From: Smittia aterrima
Lineage: Eukaryota; Arthropoda; Insecta; Diptera; Chironomidae
Direction: 5' to 3'
Assembly (NCBI GenBank): GCA_033063855.1
Contig: CP093830.1
Span: 21,452,854-21,516,853, forward strand
DNA: 64,000 nt
Each line of letters opens with the position of its first letter. The first letter of the stretch is position 1. A program made the translations under genes and the position numbers. Below are positions 27,927 to 40,100 of the stretch, one piece after another. Under the pieces are notes generated by a model that was not told the origin of the DNA, did no database searches, and was given only the letters and a program-made list of their open reading frames with translations.

Positions 27927-27952
27927 TAAATATATTATATATAATATATTTA
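27927..27952. repeat. 26-nt perfect A/T palindrome just 3' of the hth stop codon
   Basis: The 26 bases are fully self-complementary and consist only of A and T. They begin 21 nt after the stop codon in the transcript sense. In RNA they could form a hairpin of about 11 A-U pairs with a short loop. Flanking sequence is also almost pure A/T. It may be a simple AT repeat without function. Confidence 0.9.
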
Positions 27953-27972
27953 CCTTAATTTGTTGCCCTTAA

Positions 27973-28124
27973 TTACAAATGATGAGGATAATATTCGGCG
28001 GGTGGATAGTGATAACCTTGATGGAACGCAGCATCACCTGGTGGTCGATGCATCATTTGATTGCCATCCATCATATAAGTCATTGGATCGGGGTAACCGC
28101 CGGATGGACCCGGATGAGTGTACA
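27973..28124 (-). CDS. hth: homothorax last coding exon: C-terminal tail and stop codon
   Basis: The coding part is 152 bp, from acceptor ttattttccag|TG to TAA (plus-strand TTA at 27973-27975). With the split Val it reads VYTHPGPSGGYPDPMTY, then MMDGNQMMHRPPGDAAFHQ, then GYHYPPAEYYPHHL. This is the conserved insect Homothorax tail; I recall VYTPHPGPSG..., MMHRPPGDPGFHQGYPHYPPAEYYGQHL from other insects. Here several positions differ: a missing Pro after VYT, GYPDPMTY in place of GHDAMGY, GDAAF for GDPGF, and PHHL for GQHL. The tail is rich in Pro, Tyr and Met. The open frame extends upstream into the intron to 28182 and includes a Met there, but the acceptor and the family sequence show that coding begins at 28124. 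Confidence 0.94.
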
Positions 28125-31100
28125 CTGGAAAATAAGGAACTTTAAATGAACAAAATGTTTTACCATCGTATGGACTGTTCAATCGTAAGATTCGTATTTA
28201 GAAACTTTATTGAAGTGAACATAAATTTGAGGATTTTTGCGTTTGCAATCAAAGTACTTAGCCAAGGCTCTCGAGAGCTTTCAAATTCTTCCCATAAATT
28301 ATCATAAAAACGCCATCGAGCGAGAGAATGTTTCAAGTAGTTTTGACTTGCGTGCGTCGTCCCTCGTTTTCTCGAGAGGAATAAATTTTCCGCTGCGCCG
28401 CAGAGCAGAAGACATTCCAGATCCACAAAATGTGAGGAGGTGAAATCGAGTGTGTCGATTGAAAAAGCCATTTCAAGTCAAGACTCTTCCGGATCGCATT
28501 TCCTTCTCTTCCTGAAGAGCATCTAATTCACCAATAATACATTTTCCATGTTCATCCGCATCATCGTCTTGAAGGACTTGCCATTTCGATGTTTACACTT
28601 TCCATACAAACAACAACATCTTCAGAGAGATGATTCGAGATTTATTCGGGAATATTAAAAAAATGTACATAATATCAATAGATATAAATCTTCTTATTTG
28701 TTGAACATAAATCTTCATAGACATCGCAACCATAAAAACAAGATTTTCTTCTTTAGGCGCTTTTCCACTCTCGACCCCTTTTAAGCTGGGAATGGTCTCT
28801 CGATATCCACCACCGAAGAAGCGAAGGCAAAGAAATGATATATTCGCATGGCATTAAGGATAAGAAAGGCGGATTTATGAATCTCACTCTCGCCACTCTC
28901 TCTTCATGTGTTGATTTTATTAAATTTTTATGGGCTCCCGACGTCGTTGCATTTCCCTCAAGAAGAACTCTTCACAGGAGAGTTCGAGATTTAACGACAA
29001 ATTAAATTCCATTTAAGGACTCATAAAATCTCCATAATTTCCACATCTTCGCGATGACTCTCGCACACGGAACAAATTAGCTGCCACATCCAAGCGAGTT
29101 GTGTAAATTTCAATTGCGTAATTAAACGTTGGGCGTACAGCAGTTTTTCACGATAATAAAATCTTCAAATACACGCATTATGCGACAGCGAATCCCCCAA
29201 CAGCCAATTAAAGGTATCATGTCTCGACCGGGAACAAGGAACAAGCAGACCCATTCTCATCAGCATCAGAACGAGAGTTTTAATGTCTCTTCGGCTTCTT
29301 TTTATTTGCTCGTTGGCAATTACCCTCTTGATACTCCCCCGCTCACCAAACCAGCAATTTAATGATATAAAAATGAAGTTAATAGAAGTCCTTCTCTTCT
29401 TCAATGTGTCTGAGTCGCATAGTTTGGCTTTTGTCTTGATGATGTGTGGTTTGCCGCTGTCTGCCGATGTTGCAAACTATCAATTTCTCGTTGGGGGCAA
29501 GTTGAGCGCAGCACAACACACAAAAGCGTATCATGATAAATGATTTTGGGGACGGTTAATTACTCCCAAAACTGTCGTAATTTTTATGTTCCATTCGGCA
29601 TATTAAAGAAGATATCATTAACATCGTGTACACCTTTTATCCTTCTCACTCCCTCCTTTGATCTTTTTCCCGAGGAGAGAGACTTCTAAACACACGAGAA
29701 GAGAGTGAAGTCATTAGACGACGTACGAACTCCCGTTTGCAATTTTCCTATCGCCATCCTTTTCCAATTAGTTTCCAAATGAAATCGGAAATATTTTCCC
29801 CATAACACTCATATCAGTTCCTTCAGTAATTTATCTCGCACTGTGCGACGACGATATGAGAAGGAAATTGGCAAAAATGGAGACAAATTGCGAAATGCCA
29901 GGTTAGCTTTATGAACTTCAAGGACTGAAAGGTTCACTGGCAAAGTTGAAGGCAATTTTAATGTCGTCTCTAAATTTATTACATGAATTTGCACTTTGCG
30001 TCTCGTGTTAAAGCGGTGGAGAGGAGCCATGTTTCATTATAATTAGATGCTCCATCTAGAAACTTCTCCCATTCCACGCTCTGAACAAACAGGAAGCGGA
30101 ACGAACCATCTCATCGTCGTTGATGTTGTTTTTGTTTTGGTTGGGAGTCGAAACAACATTTTAACTAATTTTAATTAATGTTCAAATGCAATTTGTTTGT
30201 TACTCATATCGCTGTTTTGTGGAAAAACTTATCTGGGAGAGAACTTTTCGCCTCGACCACTTTCGACTCGACAAATGGAGATTTTTAATTTATTAAAATG
30301 CATTACGTTGCGGAATCGTTGGTCGAAATTATGTGGCGAAAATTAAATATTGATTTTCGTAGATTAATGTTATGAAATGGCTGGGGATGAATTGCATTCG
30401 AGTGTAATCATGCTGATTAGCAAAATGTTTTCTCTCTGGCTCTCGGAGCTTTTGTACTTTGAATGTAAACTTTGTTTGTTTGTTTAAAGAAATATTTACC
30501 TGCTCTATTCGATTGATCGATCATTGGCTGTACAATTCTTCTTCTAGCGTTAATAAACCTGAAATGAAAAGAGAAAGAAATTAATATTTTGATGCTTGAG
30601 AGGAGATTCATGTCAGACGAATCATCGAAGTTGACGTTCAAGAGAGAAACTAGAAAATTGCATTAGGGAAATTGAGTTTTCAGCTTTTGTTTCAAGTCAA
30701 GTGGAAACATTGAGCTTAGAATCTCCAAGAGAGACCACATCTATAATGCACTCGCACACATATTTCATGAATCTTTTATGAGATGAAATTGAAAAAAGTT
30801 CTTTTTCTACCACAGTCGTCGCTATCGACAGATCCAAAACAATTTTTTCTTTCTCCTTTCGATATGAATAATTTATGCTCTCGTCTGAGTTCGAGGTATT
30901 TTATCGGAATGAGACGCTTCGTCTTCGACTGCAGTTGATAGAGAAATTTTAAATTTAGATGGACTTCAATCACCGTCGAGGGAGAATCCTTTTGGGACGA
31001 GACCGAGAGAGAAATGAAACTTTAAATCGATGAAAAGCAAAAGATTTAAAGAAAATTCAAGCGAGTCGAATCCCTTCTGATGAAGATTCCAAAGAATCAT

Positions 31101-34100
31101 TAATCACATTGTGACAACTTATGCTTCACTGCCTCTGAGAGTCTTTCTCGGGGATGGCATTCATGTCTGCGCTCGGGAAACACCCTCGAAAAACTATTTA
31201 GTTGCTTTTCTTCTCTTCCGACTTCTTCGGCGAAAGAAAAACTTTGATTTGAATTTTCTGCCTTTTGCGAAACGATCATTTATTCTTTTTGATGAACTCA
31301 AGCATGATAACAGTGACTCGAGCTCACCCCATGCGCAAAAAAAGTGGGAGAGAGATCGACGACAACGACAAAATGTATTGTTATTTTAAATTTATCAACA
31401 TGAACTCGTCGTCGTTCGTCGTCTCTTGCCTCATTTTCATTTTAATGCCATTTCCTTCGATGCTTCGCATTATCTCGCGCTGCGCTCTCTCCGTCGAGCA
31501 AACACTCTGAATTCACTCGGTTTAATTATTTTAATCAAATTTTATATCATTTCAATGTAGAAACATTAATCATGTTGTTGAATCAAGAAGAAGAAGGAAG
31601 ACAAAAAAAAAATGCTTTATGGGTGAATGAGAGTTGTTTGTAAAGCGAGGAGCGCGCGCGGGGGTGTGATGGCTTTTATCTCGAGAAACGAAAAAAGTAT
31701 TTTCAATGTCTTTAGGAATTTCTTTTTCAAAATATGTAAATTACAAGACTCTCTCTCTCTCTCTGCTATTAACCGAAAGGAGCAGCTCCTCGTTTGTTGT
31801 TGGAGGATGTGAGATAAAGCAGACACAGCCACTGCCTCAGATATTATTAAATAAATTTATGTTTATGCACGAGTTCACAACAAAACAGCGCGAGATGTGT
31901 TGGCACATCATTTTCCTTTCCGCAAGTGGAAAACAAGCAAGCGTGAGAATAGATAATTACCGACGCCTCTCCAGTGCTGCGCGAGTAAAATCATTTGGAA
32001 GCGTAATTAGGCATTTATGAAGTTTAACTTTGCTTTCTCCGAGAGCGAAGCTCATATTAATTCTTAATTCATACAACTCACATAAATCATCAGCAACACC
32101 ACATGATACGTCATTTGGACGTAAAATTTATGTTAATACAAATTTTCGGCGATTGGCAACATAAATTGCTACAAACACGGGACGATAAATAATATCATAA
32201 TCATAACTCTTCAACAGATGGTGTTTGCTATGCGCCTTTTTCTCTCTGGCTTTTCCTTTCCTTTTCCGCTGGAAATCTCACTCGAAAGACTTTCTCATGA
32301 AAAGCAGCAGCAGCAGCAGCTCACCCCTCTCACCTCGACACAAAAGTGATAAATTATATTTTCTGTATTTTTGAATAAATTTCACTTGTTTATTAAAATG
32401 CAATGCATTCTCGACCCGAAAACTGTTTTCCTTCTAATTTGTGTAACACATTTTCGCACCAGAACCGTCTGGTGCAGTCTCACTGAGTTGAGATGTCGAG
32501 GGCAAGTGGGATCAAATCGATCATTTTGGTGTTTTTCTTTCTATCAGAAACAATTGGGGTTTCCTCATCGACTCACCGAGGCGTCAAGTAGTTCACTTCC
32601 ATGTGAGTGAGAAAAGGAGGCAACATTTGTAACAAATGGCACAAAGGAAATTTGAAGCAATAAACTCGATTTATATTAAAAAGATTGAGCCCCGAGAAAG
32701 TCGAATAGACAAAGTAAAAGTAGAAGAGGAAACTTTTGAAGAGAAAGAGATTTTTGAGCTGACACGATCTACTTTACATTTATCCACAGCAATCACATAT
32801 TTTTACACGTTTGAGCGAGTGATGATGACGTCGACAACAACGGTTATTATAGCGACAACATGTTGCGATAACTACCCATAGATTTAAAATGATATGAAAT
32901 AAATTTGTTTGAACTGTCATGGGAAGAGAGTGCGACAAAAATATTTCCACATCTGATTTGCCTTTCGCCTGCGAAAATTTATCTCTTCGCTAGCAGTTGC
33001 TGTTGTCTCTTCCTCGACATGTTCGCAATGGCTTTTCTTTCTCTCTCTCCAAGAGCCTATAAATAATATTTTCCAGGAGGAGAAAAACATGCGCCACGTC
33101 TAAACGCAAATAAATCACATCACAAATTTTAGGAAAATTATCAAAGTTTTTTTTTTCTTCGTTTGGAAAAAATCTTCTTTTGTTTCGTTCTCCTTCCACT
33201 TAAGAATCCATTTCAACTCATAAATCTTTCATAAAAATATTTTAATTAAACTTCTTTTCTACTTGATCCGGAGATTATGTTGTTGAGATTTGCGCCTAGC
33301 ATTGTGTGTTTGTTAATGAAAGCGACGATGGCAAAATACTAATTTTAATGGAACGCACTGGGCCCGCCGCTGCCTTGAGTTCGGTACGTGATATAAAACA
33401 TCTGTTGACAGTCTTAATTTTCTTCTGCTCTGGCCCATTCTGTCCACTCCAAATAATAATAACAGCACAGAAGAGAAGAGAAAGAAAAAAAAAACTTTAC
33501 GATTCGAAAAAGGAACCGAAAAGAAAGAAATTCCAATTATTGGACTTTTCTTTTACGGGGTAAAGTCGTAATTTGTTTCTCTCTCTCACTCACTCACTCG
33601 AATGCCAAAAAGTTTGACCCTCACTCTCCCATGTAAATATTGAATTGTTTCTTTCCTCTCCGACAAAGCGATCCGAAAACTTACAAATATGGAAGCGAAA
33701 TCGCATCAAAATTCAGCAAACATTATTTAATAAACGATAAATAAAAAATTATCGTTTTCGGAGATTGGAAGGACAGAGGAGTGAGCAAGCAAGCGAAAGA
33801 CTTGAATCTGGAGGATGCAAACAAGGAAATTCAAAGCATGTACGAGAATTTAAGATATCGTACTTAAGCGCTATTTAAATGTATAAGATATGAAAACCTT
33901 TATACGAAAACCTTAATGCCAATAATGGGAAATGACAACTAAGGGACGATTCGAAGAGAATGTCAAATTTACTTTAATTAAATTCTAAGACTTTAGGCTT
34001 CACATCACAGAACGATTCCGTCGAGTTGCCTCATTGTTTGGGTTCCCTTTGAGAGATCACAAAATCTCAGGACGTGTATAACAATCATCGTAATGTGTTT

Positions 34101-37100
34101 TGTAGTCATTTCCATAACTAGAAAACGTCTTTATGGCTCACATGGTTTCCCCTTAGCCCAATGTAATTGACCATTCAAAGTTTTTCCCGAAGAACTTCAT
34201 TTTACAGAAGAGGACTTTAATACGCGAAGGATGATGATTGAGGGCGCTTGCGCTTGTCCACCAGACAGTTTGTCATTTGTTATTCAAGAGAAAACGAAGG
34301 AGCAACCAGAAAATTTCTTTCTCCTCGAAGCTTCGAGTCGAGTGAAAGATTATAAATGCTTTTATTGATTCAATAAAAATGAAGGATTACTGTTCGTTCA
34401 TTTGCCTCTTCCTCGTTTTGCTTGTTGTCACAGAAGACGATTCCATTTGCTAGATAAAGATGAAAAATATCGAACGCAAAGCTCGACGATTGCACAAGTT
34501 TTTTGAGAAATGCAATTTGTTCTCTCGAGAGGACGAGAGGCGACATGACTTTATTACATTAGATTAATCGTTGTTGTTGAATCTTTTGATATCCATTCGT
34601 TTCTATTCTTCTCGTCTGACTGCTGACCAAGGCAATTTGAGGAGATTTAAAAGATGAAGCATTGTGGCAAGTTCTCTCGAATTATTTTTTTTTGGCAGTG
34701 AAAGCAATTTGTTCGCCAACCGGAAAAACTTTGAAACATTTCGCTTCATAGAAATTGCTTCTCTAATAATGCCTATCGATATTTTCTCCACCCTTCGATC
34801 CCCCCAAAGTACCCAATTAACTCAGTTAGCAGTCCGAAGAAGACGATGCTCGCCAATTTACATCGTTAAGGAGAGAAAAATCCGATCGAGCATAAAGAAC
34901 ACAAATTCCAGTTATTTTTCCGTTTCTCCTGATTGTTTCTCCCTTTTCCGGCCATATCATCATTTTTATTGTTCATTTTGCTAACGATTTCTAGCTGTCT
35001 TACCCTTATTCACATCATCATGCCGATTCACCGCCGCCCCCCATCACCTCTCCGCCCTCGTATAAATTTCTTTTTAACAAACACCATAACGACAGGCGAG
35101 AATAGATAGGAAAATATATTTTGCCGATCTTCCGATCCCAGCAATCAATGCGGTGGAGAGATGAAGAGATGGAAAGCAACGCACGAAGCGAAATTTATTA
35201 ATAAATAAATTCAATTTCATTTCTAAGAGGGAGAGAAGGAATAGAAATTATTGCAGATAAATATTCCGTGGAGGTATTTTCTCTGTTGCCTTTTGCCATC
35301 TTCATCAATCCGAGCGATGGGAAAAATTTTCCCAATTCCCTCAGTGCGGCAAAGTAAAACGCTTTTGTCGGTAAAATGAAGTAATTATAATTTGGAAACG
35401 TGAATTGACTCCTAACGGACGAATTATGGAGATTTGCTTGTAATCGAGACGGAAGTTTTCGTTTCAAATTAATTTTACAAGCTCTTGAGAGTGTGAAAGA
35501 GAATCGAGTTCAATTGCTGGAGAATGAAGGTCAATTACAAACCCGAGCTTGAATATTCATTGTCACCAGACTGTGAAGCTGGAAAAGGGCTTGTCTCGTC
35601 AATTCAATGCAGGCCAGAGAGAGAGAGATTAAGATTTCCTCATTTGTTATTTTTAAATTCTGTTAACTCTCAAGTTCTAAAATTAGTTCTTAACGAAGCA
35701 GAATCATTTGTGAAGTGTCCCCACGCACAGCAAAAAAAAAAACCGAAACAATGACAATTGTCTCGAAAGCAGATAAATTTCTGCATTAATTAACATCAAT
35801 TGAATGTAATGAACCCTTTTCTGTTATCCCGAAGAGAAGTCTGCTGAAGCGCACATAATCTCGAGACGAGAGTGAGGCGAAAGTATCATAAACTCAGCAC
35901 TTTTATTCAATTACAATCAATAAAAAGATTTTCGACGACGAAAAAAAAAAGTGTAAAGCATTAAAAGCCCGGGGAAACAATGAAAAGTAACAAATTCAAT
36001 TTATAACAATAAACAGCATCGAGAGAGAAGAAGAATTGTCTGGATCTGTTGAATGAGAGACTTCATCATCCGACAGAAGCGCTCGGGTTAAGGTTGTGTA
36101 TCATTATTTAATAATGAGGCGGGATGTTGGTATTTATTCTCTTTCGAAGACGAGCTCGCGCGTGTGACTCTACCGGATCCTTCAATTTACTCAATCGTCG
36201 CCTTTATTTCATTATCGACTTGTCTTCGTCGTTCGAGCAAACCGTTGCTTGTTAAGAAGTTAAAGTGATTCGCTCATTGTTCGCATTTGAATGTGAATGA
36301 ACCTGAGCTCCAGCAGCGCAAAGTAGATATTGACAAATTGATTGAATTAGTGATAATAAAATGTAACTCTGCGCTCTGCGCTATCTAAGACCGCTTATGA
36401 ACAACTGAATTTGATTATCGAGATTCTCGAGAACTTGCATGCTTAACTTAAAATTCCATTTTGTTGAACTCGAGAAACGTGACGCTTTATGATTATTTTC
36501 GATTCATTAAACTGCATCATTATGCGATTGCGGAAGAAGAGCAGAAAGCGAGAAGGCAAAGGCAGAACAGAAAAATAAAAATTACAGCGAAATAATTGCA
36601 CACGAGAGCAGCGGTGGTTGAGAGTTAATTTGGTTTTCGTGCCAGTGCTCTTTCGACTCCACCTTTATGGCGCGCTATTAATTTGTTAAATTGGAAAACA
36701 TAACAAATAATTTGCAAGTTTTACACCATTTTTGAAATATCTTATCGAATGGCCGCGATTCAGCTTTAAAATTTGAATTCCACATGAACGACGACGCGGC
36801 GATGACGATGAGCCGGAAAATTTCTCATTTCCGACAGAAAGCCGTCAGGAAAACTCTCCGAGCATGTGCTAATCATTGTGATTGGAATCTGTCCAATGCA
36901 CGAGCAAATGCAAACATCGCATTCATAATATTTTGTGCAAATAGGAAGCAGGAAAATATATTTCCCCGCACGTGTGTTATTAGTCGATGAAAAGGATTTT
37001 GTTTTGCGCTAGCCTAAAAAGTTATTCGCTTGCTTTTGTTTCTTTCTTCCCTTCCTGCAAAAGCTCCTCTCACTCGAAGTCAACAAAAGACGATGCCAGA

Positions 37101-40100
37101 GAATGTTTTTCAATCAATGGGAGGAAGCTGTTTGCTGTGTGTGAAAAACATATTGCTTTGAGGTTTTCCATTCAAAAAAATATTTTCGCTCGCTCCTTCC
37201 CTCGCTTGTTATTGTGGTCGATGCTATTGTGTGTTTCAACGCCGCCACCCTCAAGGTAATATTTTCCATCCATCTCCTCTCTCCCCCTTCAAATAGCTTT
37301 TTATTTATTTTGCGGTTTTTCTGCTGTTGAGATATTTAAAATCTTTTTTCTCTCCTCTTGTTTATTTGCCAATTAAATCGTTTTCAACAACGAAAATGAC
37401 CATTGTGAGAAGATTAAACGTGTTTTCCCGATGGGAAGCGATTACACAACTTGTTCTTTATTTAAATGAAAGAGGAAGGAGCCACTCCCACTGAGAAAAA
37501 TCCCTTTTCCTCTTAATTTCAGCCAATAATTTTCCGATTGAGTTTCATCATGAAAATAATAATAAAGGAGCCATTTACCTGGAAAAAGAAAATGGCAAAA
37601 TTAAATGAGTTTTCCTTTTTTTTCCACTCGCTTCTCTCTTTGGCTGCTGCTGTTGTTGTTCTGTGTGCGCGCAATAAATAAAATTACGGCATTAAAAATC
37701 CATTAAAGATTCATGCATCAGAAAATCGTTTATACAGTTTTTTTTCCGTTTCGTTTTTCCAAATCATAAAAAAATTAAAAGGATTTTCCTTTAAATGGAG
37801 TTTTCCTCGGGAAACTTCTTTCTTGCGTGGAAAATGAGCCAGAAAGAAACTCAAGCGAGATCTTCTGTTGAGCGAGATTACAAGGGTGAATTTGAATACT
37901 TCTTTCCCAGCGCATTCCCTTTTCGCTTCTGTTATTTATGCAAAACGCAAATTTGTTTCGTTTGCTGTCATATTTTCACATTTACACACATGTGAGAAGA
38001 AGAGGAGAAGCGTTTCGTCGTTGCCTGCTCTGACACATGGAATTGCTATAAATGGCACTTTTTCTATGAATATTTTATACATTATAATGCAAAGAAAATA
38101 TATCTATAACTGGAAAAAGAGAGCCTGACAGTGAAAATAGAAAGAAAAGTGAGGAGAAATCTCTTAGTTACGTCACACCGAAACATTGACACGTGACAGT
38201 AAAAGGAATAAGTGGCCGAACAAGCTCGTTTCATGTCAAATCACACTCTCACAAGGAATCAACGTGATGTAATTTGTGAAAAAGTCTTCCGCCTCGTTGA
38301 GAAATAGTCTCACATAAAGTGCCATCAGAAATATTAAGATTAGAAGCGCATGGAGAGTCGAGAGTCGAGTAAAGAGTATAAATAATAAATGATGCAAATT
38401 TCCAAGTGAGGATTGTGGCACGTTTCCATGTCTCTCAAGACGAGAGTTAGAGAGCAAATGGATTAAGGAGGAGAAGCCGAGCAATCGATTGGAATGAATT
38501 CTCGAAATTCTTATGCCGCTTTATGGTTTCATAACAATTTATGCAAACCATTACGACGATGTAAAATAAACTTTCTCATGAATCGCATTGAGAGAGTGAG
38601 AGCAACACGTTTTCTTATTGCTAAAGATAAAATTTACAACATTCTCGAACATATTTCTTTTCTGATTTTTATCGACTTCAAATTCAAGTTTAATTATAAA
38701 AGTTTTGAGGGAGAGATTCTTATCACTTCAACTTCTCGTTCTCACTCTAATCGAGACCGATCAAGCAAATTACTTTAATTAATCAATCAAGTTTCCATTA
38801 AAGAAGAAACTAAAAGATTTTTCATCTGTTGAGGGAGACGAAGAAGAAGGAAACAAATGAAGTAAAGACTAAACTGCCATATTTCAAAAATAATTGAATT
38901 ACTTTCTGATGCATCACATGCTAGATTGCTCATTTAGTCGATGTTTGTGGAGGGAAAATCGCTTCACTTTTCAATCCCCAGTGAGATGAACGCACTTGCT
39001 ATTCTGGAGACGACGAAGCGAGCGATAGCAAGAGCAGAAAGAAAATTATGAAATATTTATCAAATCAACATATTAGATCGAGGGACGAAGGAAGCAGAAG
39101 CGCCGCTTGAGCACACTTGAGTGCAAAAATCAATTAGAAGGATAAACAATCGTATAGTGAGTTCCATTAATAATGAACGAGTTGAAGGGTTGAAGGATCG
39201 AAAAGGGTCAGCAAATCCATCAAGCAAGCGGAGCAACTTGTTGAGTCTTCCCGAGCACGCCAACTGCAGTCGTGCAATTAAGAAAAACATCTCGTGAAAA
39301 CTGCATCATAAAAATGACACGAAACGCTTGACATTCAACATCATAATTCACATCGCTTGCATGCGAGTGCAATGATGCATCTTGACGTGTCCCATCAATA
39401 ACTAAGAATATCATCGACGTGTGTTGTTTTTTTTGTGTCGAATGGCGCACAAGATATTTGCAAATAATGCAGTCACTCGCTTTGCTTGCTCGTCTTCCGC
39501 ATCGAAAAAAAAAAATTGTGCAACTCCATCTACGGAACCTGTTGAAAATTGCAAATCTCCGCTTGTTAGCGTTGCTGTAGAAAAATGACAGCGTCGATGC
39601 GGTGTTGACGCAAATTATGGAATCGACATCGATACTCTCTCTCGAATGATTCGTCAGTCATTATAAAAGAAATTGTGTTTTGTAAGAAGATAAAAAAGAA
39701 ACTTGTTGACTTCACTTACCAATTATTTACTTGTAATATCGTTAAACCTGTATCTTGTGCTAATTGTTTTTTCTGGTCTTCTGACGGGTAGGGATGCTGT
39801 AATGATTAGAAAGAAGAAGGAAAAACAAACTCATTAGTTTCACATATTTACATTTCGAGAGATGATTGAGATGTGCAAATTATTGGGTTTGTTTAGCTGG
39901 CGTGAGTGAGTCTTTTCAATCAAATGTGAATGGTCACGTGCGTCAGCTCACTCGCTGTGTAATTTCAGTGAAACATTTTATTGTTGAATGGGAAATATCA
40001 TAAAGTTTGATTGACACGACAAACGAGGCTGGAGAGACGACTTTTTGTCTTGAGGAGGGGAGAGAGAAGTTTTAAAAATAATTCTTTTCTTCATCGACGC

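Larger units (their letters stand above)
24600..27972 (-). other. hth: Probable long 3' UTR of homothorax
   Basis: From the stop codon at 27973 down to roughly 24.6 kb the sequence becomes markedly richer in A+T than the introns, with many runs of 7-10 T on the plus strand (A runs in the transcript). No open frame of 60 codons or more is seen here. Candidate AATAAA signals in the transcript sense (TTTATT on the plus strand) occur at several places, for example near 27902, 27023, 26215 and 25589. ATTAAA forms occur near 24720 and 24692. I cannot choose the true cleavage site, so the left end is estimated from the change in composition only. Confidence 0.5.
28682..38498. repeat. Direct duplication, copy B (the copy in the intact gene order)
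   Basis: This block matches 1-9800. It comprises 1.8 kb of the last intron, the recognition-helix exon at 30500-30558, and most of the next intron upstream in the transcript. It is continuous with unique sequence on both sides: the C-terminal exon to the left and the helix 2 exon to the right. It is therefore the copy that belongs to the assembled gene. Nothing unusual (inverted repeat, target-site duplication) is seen at its right end, 38498, which argues against a transposition mechanism. Confidence 0.97.

Noticed and set aside
28160..28471. 103-codon minus-strand open frame immediately upstream of the last hth exon
   Set aside because: It lies within the last intron. The exon boundary is fixed at 28124 by the acceptor site and the Homothorax tail sequence.
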